Assembly (NCBI GenBank): GCA_030704615.1
Contig: CM060732.1
Span: forward strand, 56,399,053 to 56,463,052
Length of the DNA: 64,000 nucleotides
Reading direction: 5' to 3'
DNA from: Takakia lepidozioides
Lineage: Eukaryota > Streptophyta > Takakiopsida > Takakiales > Takakiaceae
Shown here: piece after piece, positions 54,728 to 64,000 of the stretch
Layout: every line of letters starts with the position of its first letter
Numbering within the stretch: position 1 is the stretch's first letter
The notes under the pieces: generated by a model
The model's database searches: none
Told to the model about the DNA's origin: nothing
What the model saw: the letters and a program-made list of their open reading frames with translations, nothing else
Made by a program: the position numbers and the translations under genes

Positions 54728-57611
54728 TCAACCAGTCACCACTTCATCCTGTAAACTCACAGTGGCTAGTTCCTCTAGGGTTTCCATTTCTCCTTCTTTT
54801 TCTTCATAGAAATGTGATGGATAACTGCTAATTTCCTCTTCAATCGGTGTTGTTGACACTACACCACAGCAGATACCCCTTAAACAACTTAGGCCTTCCA
54901 GCCTCATCTCTGCAACCTGCTCCCACTCTGGGTGTGCAGCAAACATGGTAGCTTCCTGCTCCTCATCCAGTCCTCCTCTCGAGTCATACTCTCTGACTCC
55001 TCGAGGTCTTCTCGTAGCATGTAATCTACTAGATTTCTTTGTGGTAATTTGTATCTCGTGTATCCCATTATGCACGGTTAGTAACTGAGAATTCCAGTCA
55101 TGGAATACCCTGGCCTGTTTCAGCCACGGACGTCCCAATAATAAGGAGTAAGCCTCCATGACTTCATCCATCTTCAACACAGTTACTGTGATCATAAAGA
55201 TCATCTTCTGTATCTGTATCTTCACTCCTCTTATTAATCCCAATGGTTGTACACTTCTTTGATCTGCCATTGTTACTGTAAATGGGGCTGGTTTCATGTT
55301 ACTTAGACAAAGCTTCTTCCTTAATTGGTCTGTCATGATATTTACTCCAGAACCTCCATCTATCAGTACATCAATTAGTTCCGTGCTTCCAATTCTCAAT
55401 TGGATTACTGGCATAGAATCATCAAAGTCCATGACTGTTTCTCGCCCTTCCGGCTTCACATTATAACTGGTCACCTTGCTGTTCAGGTCTGTGTTTCCTG
55501 TCTCCTGGGCAATTCGATTGATTGCTTGATACAGCCTGTGCCTACAATAAGGTGCCACAACCAATAGCTGTCCAATGGTAATCTCTGCTTTGGTCTGGCA
55601 TATTACTTCAGCCAAAGTCTCTTCATTACTTTGCATGTCTGCATCTTCTTTCTTCCTTTCATCCTCACTCACTTTTTCTTCTCCATCAGAATCAGAGGAA
55701 TCTGCCACAGGAATATCAGTACTCTTCTGCATTTCCCTTATGGTATCTGCCACTTCCTTGTGCAGTTCCTTCTCATCTCTCCAAGCCTCATCATCTTCCG
55801 GCATATCACTGCCACCTTCATTATCATCTTCTTCCTCTACTACTGGAGGTATTAGTTTGGCTTTACTTCTTGTTACTATCATTGTACTTACTTCTGGTAC
55901 AACACATGGCCTAACCATGTGAGCTGCCACCCTTGGGCCCTCATTCATAGGAGCTCTCATCTCATTCTGGTGTCTAATCGAGAATGAACAGGCTGCCTTG
56001 CGATGTCCTGGCTGAATACAATAGTAACATAGTTCTTCACCATTGGGTCCTCGCCCTTGGTCTGCTCTTGGATTATTTCTGTAATCCTGATTCCCGGGCT
56101 GGTAATTCCCCCTTGGATTACCCTGATAGTTGCCTCTGGAATTTCCTTGGTAATTCCCTCTTGAATTACCTCTCCCTTCCATGCCATTGTTATAACCACC
56201 AGACCTACCATAGTGGTCCTGATCATTGTTTCTTCTTGGCTGGGCCTGCACCCGATGCACCCTTACTTGCCAAGGTTCTCTTGCAACTGTCCTTCTGTTG
56301 TAGTAACAATTCTCAGTAGAATGGTTATCCATTTTACAGATAGTACAGTGTTTCTCCTTCATGTGGCATTCTGTGGTGGTATGGCCTTCATTCTGGCACT
56401 TTGCACACCATACACCCTTCCTCCAATGTGTTGCAGCCTCTGTGGCATACTTCTTCAAGATTTCTTCCAATCTTTTCTCATAGTTATCCCTCTTCAACTT
56501 CTCCTTTCTCTTACTCTTCCTTTTTAGTTCTTGCTCTTCTTCTTCTTCATCTGACTCATCCTCAGAGTCATCATCATCCCTTTTCTCTCTCCTGAGCATT
56601 CCCAATTGCTCAATTGTGTTTGCAATTTCAAATGCCTCCTCCACTGTATTATGGGGTAACATATCCACTTTCTTTTGCAACTCAGGTCTTAGTCCACTCA
56701 CAAACCAAGTCTTCTGTAACCCTGGTGCTGGTACTGCAGCCAGCTTTTTCATCATCAATTCCATCTTTTCCATATACTCCTCAACAGTTTCATGCTTCTT
56801 TTGCTTTAACTGTTGTAAACTCCCATACACTTCATCCTCAGTTTTACTTGTCCTGAACCTATTTCGGAATGCTGTATTCAAGCCATTCCAGGTTAGGAAA
56901 TGATTATCAGGGAATCTTGCATACCATTCACTTGCTTTCTTGATAAGTGAACAAGGAAACAATCTCATCTTGGCATCATCGCCATTCTCATTGTTCACTA
57001 TACACATGTGCTCAAATTGGCTAATGTGTACATCGGGATCCCCTTTTCCTGAATATATTGGAAAAGGTGGTTTTGCCCGTGTTGGTTGTAACGCCATCTG
57101 TGGCCCTACCTTCTGCCCACTGACAGGTGCTGGCACCCTTGCTGGTGCTGGTCCTTCTGGACCTGTTGTTGTTGTGGTGGATCTTTCACCAAGTGGTGGC
57201 CCTTGAGCACTCCCTACTACTGGCCCCACGATATTCACAGTATTCCCAGCTTCAGTTGCACTACTTCCCACACTCCCTGTCCCCCAAGAGCCAGATCCAG
57301 GCAGCCCACCTGATCCCCCTGAGCCGACACCTTTGTTGGCCTGTGATCCAAGTGCTCCACTTGATCCAGGTCCAACGGGTTGGGATGTCCTGGTTGTAGT
57401 CTCAACCTCAGCTGTTGGGTCTACTTCTTCATATTCTTCCTCTTCCAATTTCTTCTCTCTGTTTTCATCCTCCAAGTTCTGCCCTTGGGTTTCTTCTTCA
57501 CTCATGTAACTCAACTGTAATGGTGTTGGAGAGTCTGAACTCTCCGTTGGCTCTGCCACATCCTCTCCTCCCTCTTCACCTTCCGCTTCAGAAATTGGAG
57601 TTCCAGCTTTT
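54728..57611 (-). pseudogene. Ty3 gag-protease, 5' end cut by the right arm
   Basis: About 940 codons in one frame, open to the junction at 57611, so the true start is lost. Order: acidic and Gly/Ser-rich N-terminus; capsid (FPIYSGKGDPDVHISQFEHM, LIKKASEWYARFPDNH, QLKQKKHETVEEYMEKMELM); a Lys/Glu-rich segment; and three CCHC knuckles (CAKCQNEGHTTTEC, CTICKMDNHSTENC, CYYCIQPGHRKAAC) around a RGNYQGN repeat. The protease has LIDVLIDGGSGVNIM (DGG in place of DTG) and closes with YSLLLGRPWLKQA. It ends in TGA at 54728. It is in frame with RT downstream apart from stops. Confidence 0.85.
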
Positions 57612-58101
57612 GGTGGGGGGCTGCTATTTCATGAGCCATGAGCCATGAGCGGCATGAGCCATGAGCCATGAGCGGCATGAGCCATGAGCAGAGTCGTAAG
57701 TGTGGAAAAAAACATGAGCAGCACTATTTTCCGGAAATGAGTGTCCGCGGGAATACGGTTTAGGGTGCCACGGTCATAGGGGGAGAAGGACCTCCCGATG
57801 AAGGAGGTTCGGCAATGTTATTTAGAATTATATATTGAAAGGCAATGTTTCGCGAATGATAGGGTGGTACTGCTCTGTACAATGGGGGCCCATTTCAGCC
57901 TACCAGCCACTTGCAAAATCCACCCACACTCCCAATCCCAAACGAAATGAGCAATGACGCATTCTGGGAACGATGGACACAGAATAGAATAAAAAGAGGG
58001 CACAATGAGGTTTTTATTGATCCACATGAATTGCATTTGAAGCACGTCTACTGTGCTGATTGTGCAATCAAATCTTTAGCCCTGTGCCTAGTGAATACAA
58101 G
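57612..58101 (-). repeat. Inner end of right arm of structure 2, with CATGAGC array
   Basis: Plus strand GGGGGGCTG (57612-57623 region) then CTATTTCATGAGC and several ATGAGCC / ATGAGCGGC units to about 57685, one or two units more than on the left. It then mirrors 48989-49400. Confidence 0.85.
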
Positions 58102-58938
58102 TCACGTTGTCAATGGGACTTCGACTGCTATCAGAACTAGCTCATGAGTCATGGGGCTCCTCCATGTAAAGTCGATTGCAGCCGTTGTACCGCCCCTAGT
58201 GATGTTCACCACAATGTCCTGCCCTTCAATCATACCACCATCGAATATGGAAATCTTCACGTTTTCGTCGTCCACACCAATGCGAATGTCCCCATACAAT
58301 GGAGAAGAGGAGCGCACTCCTTCAGGAGAATAGGTCTCTCCGATGGAGTCCACCCACGTCCAGTGGCAGCAGTTCCACCGCAACAGCATAGCAGTGCGCC
58401 TTCTTCTGCATGGGTGACCGTCGTAGCTGGGAAAATCGGAATCGAGGATGCGCAGGAGCCACGGACTCCTCAGACCAAGATCGTCACCCCGCTCGAAGGC
58501 GTAGTGGCCTAGAATATACTCAAAAGCCACCAATGTTTCCACAATCGAACCAGTATCTTCTCTGTAATCTGTGTACCAGATAACAATGTCTCCCGATGTG
58601 GCCGAATACATTGCATAATCGATGCCTCCAAATGGGCAGTCGTCCCGGTTCCGGAAGCACGGCATCCTTGCAAAGGAGGACCTGAGGACGACTTGGATGC
58701 AGATGACAATGACCTTGCGGACAGCTACGAAGCCCTTAGATTTTGGAAATGATGCGAAGCGGAAGAGCAGTCCGGCCTCCAATAATGGAGCATCTGGGTC
58801 CCACGTACCCACCGACGGAGGTGGAACGTGTTCATCACGCCGGCGGTGGATGAACCCATACATCTTTCTCATCAACAAGTTATAGTTTGAGATCTGCCAC
58901 CGAAGTCCATCCCCCCGGATGGAAATTCGGCGCCGCAT
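58102..58938 (-). CDS. Unknown gene G2, right-arm copy (intact)
   Basis: Near-identical 278-codon copy of 48152-48988 in mirror position (coordinates sum to 107,090). At least one Arg-to-Ile and one Met-to-Thr change are seen, with no stop. The start again lies in the palindrome-like site. Confidence 0.7.
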   Translation of the reverse strand: MRRRISIRGDGLRWQISNYNLLMRKMYGFIHRRRDEHVPPPSVGTWDPDAPLLEAGLLFRFASFPKSKGFVAVRKVIVICIQVVLRSSFARMPCFRNRDDCPFGGIDYAMYSATSGDIVIWYTDYREDTGSIVETLVAFEYILGHYAFERGDDLGLRSPWLLRILDSDFPSYDGHPCRRRRTAMLLRWNCCHWTWVDSIGETYSPEGVRSSSPLYGDIRIGVDDENVKISIFDGGMIEGQDIVVNITRGGTTAAIDFTWRSPMTHELVLIAVEVPLTT

Positions 58939-59098
58939 TTACATCGAAGAGGGGATGGACTTCGTCGTGTCCAGTGGCTATCGGCCCACCTGGCAGTGAC
59001 TGCCCATAGTTTGCATGGCAGGGTAGGAAACTGAAACGGCTACATTCATGAAGCAGCCAATCTTCATCGGTCCAGGATCCTGTAGGGGGGAAATTTAA

Positions 59099-59800
59099 AT
59101 GTGCCCTGGAGTGTTTGTGAGAAATTGCAGCGTTAGCTTGAACTTTTTCCAGCCACCGCGCTGCTCCTCCTCCATCCGGGAGCTGCTGTCATTGAGCGTA
59201 CTCCGCTACTCTTTTTCAAGGATGCCGTGCCGCCGAAATCCAGCCGACTGCCCTTATCATGGCCACGATTATGCTATGTTCAAACCAGAATCAGGAGACA
59301 TCATTGTTTGGCTCTCTGTTTTCACAGACGCTGCTGGAATCAAGCAAGAGTCTTTGCGCGCAATGGAGTATCTGGAGGGCTATTACCGCTTTGAGCGAGG
59401 TGAGGGCGAGGGTCAATGCGGTCCGTGGGTCCTGAAAATTGTTGACCTCGATATACCAAGCTGGAAAGGGATGCCGGACAGATCACGCATGGCCTCGCTT
59501 TGGAGCTGGAACTGCTGCCAGTGGACCAGGGAGGACGGCACCGGGGAAAACTATATACGTGCAGATCACTCCGCTCTTCCAGTGTGTGGAGACATTCGGC
59601 TGAGTTGCGAAGACGAATCGCACGGGCACATGAGGCCCACAGTGACCTTGTCAATGTATGATGGTGGTATCATTGATGGACATGACATTGTCGTCGGCTC
59701 CAGCAAGGGCAGCAGAATTACCGAATTGCAGTTTACCTCGAGGTGCCGAAGCAGTGATGAGCTTGTTTTGAGGGGTATCGAAGTTCCGTCGACTTGGTGA
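59099..59800 (+). CDS. Unknown gene G1, right-arm copy (intact, 233 aa)
   Basis: Open from ATG 59099 to TGA 59798-59800. It has the T that the left copy lacks (GDIIVWLSVFTDAAG continuous). It holds PRCSSSIRELLSLSVLRYSFSR, RMPCRRNPADCPYHGHDYAM, WSWNCCQWTRED and DGGIIDGHDIVVGSS. It is a paralogue of G2, divergent from it with a 160-bp spacer. Family unknown; no signal peptide or membrane segment is clear. Confidence 0.7.
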   Translation: MCPGVFVRNCSVSLNFFQPPRCSSSIRELLSLSVLRYSFSRMPCRRNPADCPYHGHDYAMFKPESGDIIVWLSVFTDAAGIKQESLRAMEYLEGYYRFERGEGEGQCGPWVLKIVDLDIPSWKGMPDRSRMASLWSWNCCQWTREDGTGENYIRADHSALPVCGDIRLSCEDESHGHMRPTVTLSMYDGGIIDGHDIVVGSSKGSRITELQFTSRCRSSDELVLRGIEVPSTW

Positions 59801-59959
59801 AGCCCATGTAGAAGGAGGAAGGGCTTAGTTTTGTCTGCAGTTGGTAAATGTGAGACATCATGTCCGATCAATAAACCCATCGTACCTCACTTCTGTATGA
59901 TTGTGTTTCATTCTGTTGAATAACTGTCCGAATTGGCCCACTGTTTACAATTTGATGTC

Positions 59960-60800
59960 TCATTTCTACAATGTGTCTGTCCGGATGAATATAGCAGAGT
60001 AACCGGTATGAGAGTCATGTGTGAGGAATATACCAGAGTAACGCCATGTCGGACATCGAAATGCGGCACCGCATTTCCATGTCGGACAATGAAATGCGGT
60101 GCATCATTTCCGTCCAGGTACACGAAATACCAACACAGGTCTATAAATTGGACAGACAACAATGTTGGCATTGCAAATGCGGCGACGCATTTCCAGCTTG
60201 GCAATGGAAACTTCTTTTTGGACAAGGGAATGCGGTGCCGCATTTCCGTCCAACACTTCGAAAAATTGTGACATTTCTGACCAGCGCGATGGAATGCGTT
60301 ACCGCATTTCCGTGAGAGGGTCTGCAAATGGACAAATTGCGATGTCCGTTCTGGAAATGCGGCGCCGCATTTCCATGTCCGTCATCGACTTTTTTTTTAC
60401 AATGGAATGCTTTGCCAATTTTTGCTGATGGGCCTGCAGTTCGAACAACGACCATCCCCAATATGGAAATGCGGCACCGCATTTCCAATTCCGCCATCTC
60501 GACCTCCTTGTTCGACCTCCTTGTTCGACCTCTGTAAGCGTGGTGGCATCCATGCAATGAGCGGAAGAGGCCAAAACTGGCGTGTGGACAAAGGAAATTT
60601 TGGAAATGCGGCACCGCATTTCCAATCGGCCGATTACTTTTTACTATGCCAACATTGAAATGGAAAATTTAGTCCCTCCCCTGTTTTGGAAATGCGGTGC
60701 CGCATTTCCAAAAGAGGTTCTTAGAGTTGCCAAAATTTTGGAAATGCGGTGCCCCATTTCTGATTTTGGGAGCGTCGTGGTTTGGGCGATTGTGTGGCTG
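59960..60800. repeat. Palindrome array, right arm
   Basis: Mirror of 46255-47040 with about 10 palindromes. The 32-bp tandem that has three units on the left has one here (near 60050-60080). Confidence 0.9.
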
Positions 60801-60897
60801 GAATGCACACTGGAGAGGGGTCACGAATGTCGGGCGGAATTTCCTTTATATACTCTGGAAGAGAATTTACATTTACAGAGACTTCATTAAAATTCTA

Positions 60898-63250
60898 TTA
60901 ATCTTGAAAATCATCCGAATCCTCATCATGTTCTAGACTGTCCTGCTCCGCCTCCACCCCCTCAGTGCCTTTCTCATCTCCAGCGGACTGCTCGTTGGCC
61001 AGACTTTCCAAAATCCCATCTTCCCCTTGCGGAACTGTCCATCTCACCTCCGTTGGGTCGTCTTCCTCCCTGTCTACGTCGCTCTCATCCGCTGAATCAC
61101 ATATGTACTTTCGTACCCGTCTACCTGTCTGAGCTGCTGCCAACTCTTTCCTTATCCTTCTGTCCTCCCTAGCCCTCTCCAAAATCTGCTCTACTTTACT
61201 GGGATTCTCACTTCTTCTAATCGCTGTATTTGCGAGTTTAGCTGCATAACTAGGAAGGGAGTAGTCCCTCATCGGGCTCGTCATGAAGTCGGCCCTCGCA
61301 AAGAACGGGACATTCTTCCTGGCAGGAAGTGTAGGCCCTACATGTTTCGACCCGGACCCTGCAATCCTGCACATGACAATCATCAACGAGACTAATGAGA
61401 ACCACAGTCGGGAAATTCGTTTGACAAAAATGACCCAGAAGGCTTTGCAAACTTACAATGTTTGCACTCACTCGTATTCCGGGTTCTCCTCCGCATCAAT
61501 GTCCACTGTGTCTTCCTCGGACTCCGACGAATCCGAGGAGACTTCCGCTCTGTCGGGAGCCTTAACATTCCGTTGCAGCCCTTCCAGATGGGATCCCCAC
61601 ACGGATGAATCCTCCTCGTAGGCAAAGAGGTGCCGGTCGGAAAACCGCCCAGCCCACATTGAGGCACCTGTTACAATGCCATCCACACATTACCACATGG
61701 CGCTTCAGATGTTGCGAACTACATCCTAACGAGAATTTGCAGAAACAGCATAGATCAAGATTCTGCATACCTGTCCCACAGATGAGGTCGAGCACTGTGC
61801 CCTCCACGTCTGTGCATGTCTCCATAATTGTCTGAATGAAGGCAGGGCTCCGAGTCCGTGAGTACCGCAGGGGTTCCGTTGAAGTGAGGCTATGAGGGAG
61901 AAGTTCCTTGGGAACGTTGTTGAACAGAACGTCGTAATCGAGGGGGTCGCAGTTCGGGTCAACCTTTCCTCCCTCCTTCCGGAAAGCAAAGGTGGAGTTC
62001 TCCTTCACAAAGCAGTATGCATCGAACTGCTTTGTCTGCATACACAGGGGGGAACGATTAGAAACCGAATGCGGCACCGCATTTGAAAACACCCAAGCAA
62101 ATGAATGGACGAGTGCCAGTGTCGTAATCACCTTCTTCCCTTCCGACCGAAGGCCCAGTGTGTTGATGCACGTCCACTTCTTTTTCAGAATCGGGACGGC
62201 GCTCTTGCGGGTCCACTTCGCAATTCCTGTCTGAGTGTTTTTTCCTCTGCTCGCCAGGACAACCACACAGCCTCTGTCGTCCAACACCATGCGGGCAAGC
62301 CCGAATCCTTTTTTCCAAAAGTCCTCCGAGTACCTGTTCCAAGATGGCAAAGCTTGCAGTCCTTCCACAGGCTCTCCGTCCGGAATATCCAAGATGATCA
62401 TATCGCAAGACCACTCGGTGGCATTTCCGCCCCTCCTACAATCCTTGTCTGCACACGCCCTCTCAAAGAACGAGACCATATTCTGAAATCATGGGGTGTC
62501 GGAAGGCTCTTCGGCAGTCGCCTTCTTCAGTGCTCTGCCCTTCAGACCCTCCATGGTCTTCATGTATGCCAACTTGGCTGCCCGTCCATCCAAAGCCGCC
62601 AAGAAACTCTCATTTACACACTGGACTACTTTTTCGGGAGCCACTTTCGGCCTCTTCATTTCCACCGGCTCGAAAGGGTGACCCCCTGGGGGGTTGAAGA
62701 GTGCCTTCTTTGCCGAGCCAGTTCTCGTGCCTCTCGTGACAACGGTGGGCACAGGGGAGGCAGCTTGCGTTTGGGGGGTGGGCTGGTTGCAAAGTCTGCA
62801 TCGGAGTCCTCTTCCTCACCCTCTTCCTGAACAGGCTGTTTCTGCTTCTTCGTTTTGGCGGGTGTCACAATAGCTGCTCCTTGCTGGCAAGTCCTCTTCT
62901 TCGACCCCTTCTGTTGGGCCTGCACAGCTGCATCCACCGACTTTTGTGCCATCTCAGCTGCCTTTTTGGATTCTTCCAGAGCAGCAGATTCCTTTGCCGA
63001 CTTTGGCCCAGCAGGGACACGTCTTTCCTTTCTCTTCTCTTCTGCCAAGGCGTGCAGATCTTTCTCAAACTCGTCAACAATACCGCCAGACATGTCCAGG
63101 TACCACGGGCATCCAACGAGATGCGCGGGATGCCATTGTTTCTGCATCTCGGGTGTGTAGACACAGCTTGGGCCCGCCACGGTCCAAGCCATGAAGAACA
63201 GGGGCTCTTGAGCCAGGGCCCCTGTCTGAAGGAGCACGTATTTCATATAC
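60898..63250 (-). pseudogene. Beta-class methyltransferase-like exons, right-arm copy (broken)
   Basis: Mirror of 43776-46129. Two lesions are visible. First, the C run that is seven long at 44248-44254 is six long here (near 62775), shifting frame after FATSPPP. Second, the Gly codon in DTPGFQN is TGA (near 62489). The SAM motif region (LDLICGTG, about 61755-61780) and the last exon remain open. The gene is therefore dead in this arm while the left copy is open. Confidence 0.75.
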
Positions 63251-63292
63251 CTGCAAGGCAGTCAGCATGCGTGAGCAAAAGTTGAGACCAAC

Positions 63293-64000
63293 CTACTCGC
63301 AGAGTGCCACCGAAAACATAAAATACGAATGCGGTGCCGCATTTCCGAGACAAACCTCGTAACCAGGCTTCGCATACAAGGGCAGCTGTGCTTCACCTGT
63401 AAACAATTCGCATTGCAGCTTTCCCCGCTCCCTCCTGATGTGTAAACTCCACGCTCCTTCTTGCTGTCTGTAGCTCTCTGGCGAAAAGGTTGTCCTTGTA
63501 TGCACATCTGAAACGTGTCACGTAGTCTTCCAATGTCTGTGTTCCATCCCATTTGACGTACAAGCCGAACGAATTTGTGTGCATTACGACTTGCTCCTTC
63601 GCATTCGACATTACCTGCGATTCCCAAATGCATTGTCACGTAGCAGTTCAGGGAATTCATTTCAGAAAAGCAAATATGGGGAAGTACCTTGAATTACCCG
63701 GAACCACCAAGTCATGCGGTTGAGCCACACATCCACTGCAGGGTCGGAAACTTCGAGTGGAAAAGACCACATTGTCCTTATGCTCTCGGATGCATTCCAG
63801 ATCGACAGCCACCGTGTCTGCCATTTCCGATCCAATGTCAGGAGCTGGAAGAGAGTGGCTATTGCTAGGAAGGAACTTCAGTGCATTGAAACCTCACCTT
63901 CTCTTTCGCCTCCACACATGCCGTTGAGAGGTGATGCAGTTTCTCCAATTGCATGGTCGGCTGCATGGCCCGAGAATAGTGTTTTGCAATCTCGGGGATG
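63293..64000 (-). pseudogene. Middle exons of ParB/methyltransferase gene, right arm (runs off window)
   Basis: Mirror of 43026-43735: exons for VMSNAKEQVVMHTN (63393-63614), LLTLDRKWQ (63698-63844) and part of the VEAKEK exon (from 63898 on). The palindrome in the intron at about 63325-63345 is kept. The ParB exon would lie beyond 64000. It belongs to the copy already broken at 62489 and 62775. Confidence 0.65.

Noticed and set aside
49453-57611. Middle of structure 2 as a complete LTR retrotransposon inserted between the arms
   Set aside because: No LTRs, primer site or polypurine tract were found at its edges. Both gag and the downstream ORF are cut by the arms, so it is an internal fragment.
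57911-58147. Plus-strand frame MQNPPTLPIPNEMSND... (and mirror at 48943-49179)
   Set aside because: Antisense to the 3' end of G2, with no similarity and no separate promoter context. It could be real but cannot be supported.

Overview
Eukaryotic nuclear DNA from a streptophyte, most likely a seed-free plant (fern, lycophyte, moss or charophyte). The evidence is GT-AG introns, a MULE-type DNA transposon family with SWIM zinc fingers, Ty3/gypsy elements (one with a chromodomain and an initiator-tRNA-Met primer site), a copia LTR, non-LTR elements, and a pentatricopeptide-repeat (PPR) fragment with plant PLS-type motifs. No ordinary host housekeeping gene is recognisable. Nearly everything is mobile DNA in nested layers, so genus-level assignment is not possible by reading alone.

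Layout. 163-3721 (+): MULE-like transposase copy A with one frameshift. 4390-5640: LINE fragment hit by a copia LTR. 5750-10900 (-): a long LINE whose pol carries RT, a chromodomain, a methyltransferase-like NPP region and RNase H. 10900-13140: nothing recognised. 13140-14533: fragment of a Ty3 downstream ORF, then a 500-N gap (14534-15033).

Structure 1 (about 15034-38685) is a giant inverted repeat. MULE copy B (+) and copy C (-) face each other across an 8.3-kb middle (19212-27501) of decayed Ty3-type sequence with an embedded PPR fragment. Copy C is split by a young chromovirus (28881-35845, 5-bp target duplication GTCGG).

Structure 2 (about 43026 or earlier to beyond 64000) has the same design. 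Two arms flank an 8.2-kb middle (49453-57611) holding a Ty3 gag-pol fragment without LTRs. The arms carry a multi-exon gene that looks like a ParB-like domain joined to a beta-class DNA methyltransferase fold, plus two divergent paralogous genes of unknown family. A 28-unit array of 22-bp palindromes (39100-40610) lies just outside the left arm as far as it can be aligned. The same palindrome recurs inside the gene's introns and in a second array (46255-47040).

Both structures end at their inner edges in short CATGAGC-type repeats, the shared string CTCATGAAATAG, and then 9 bp. Those 9 bp are identical (inverted) between the two arms of one structure but differ between structures.

How it fits together (inference): the arms look like large DNA-transposon copies in inverted orientation, one family carrying its MULE/SWIM transposase and the other a ParB/methyltransferase cargo. 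The palindromes could be binding or methylation sites. The arms decay independently, so an intact methyltransferase survives on the left and an intact unknown gene G1 on the right.
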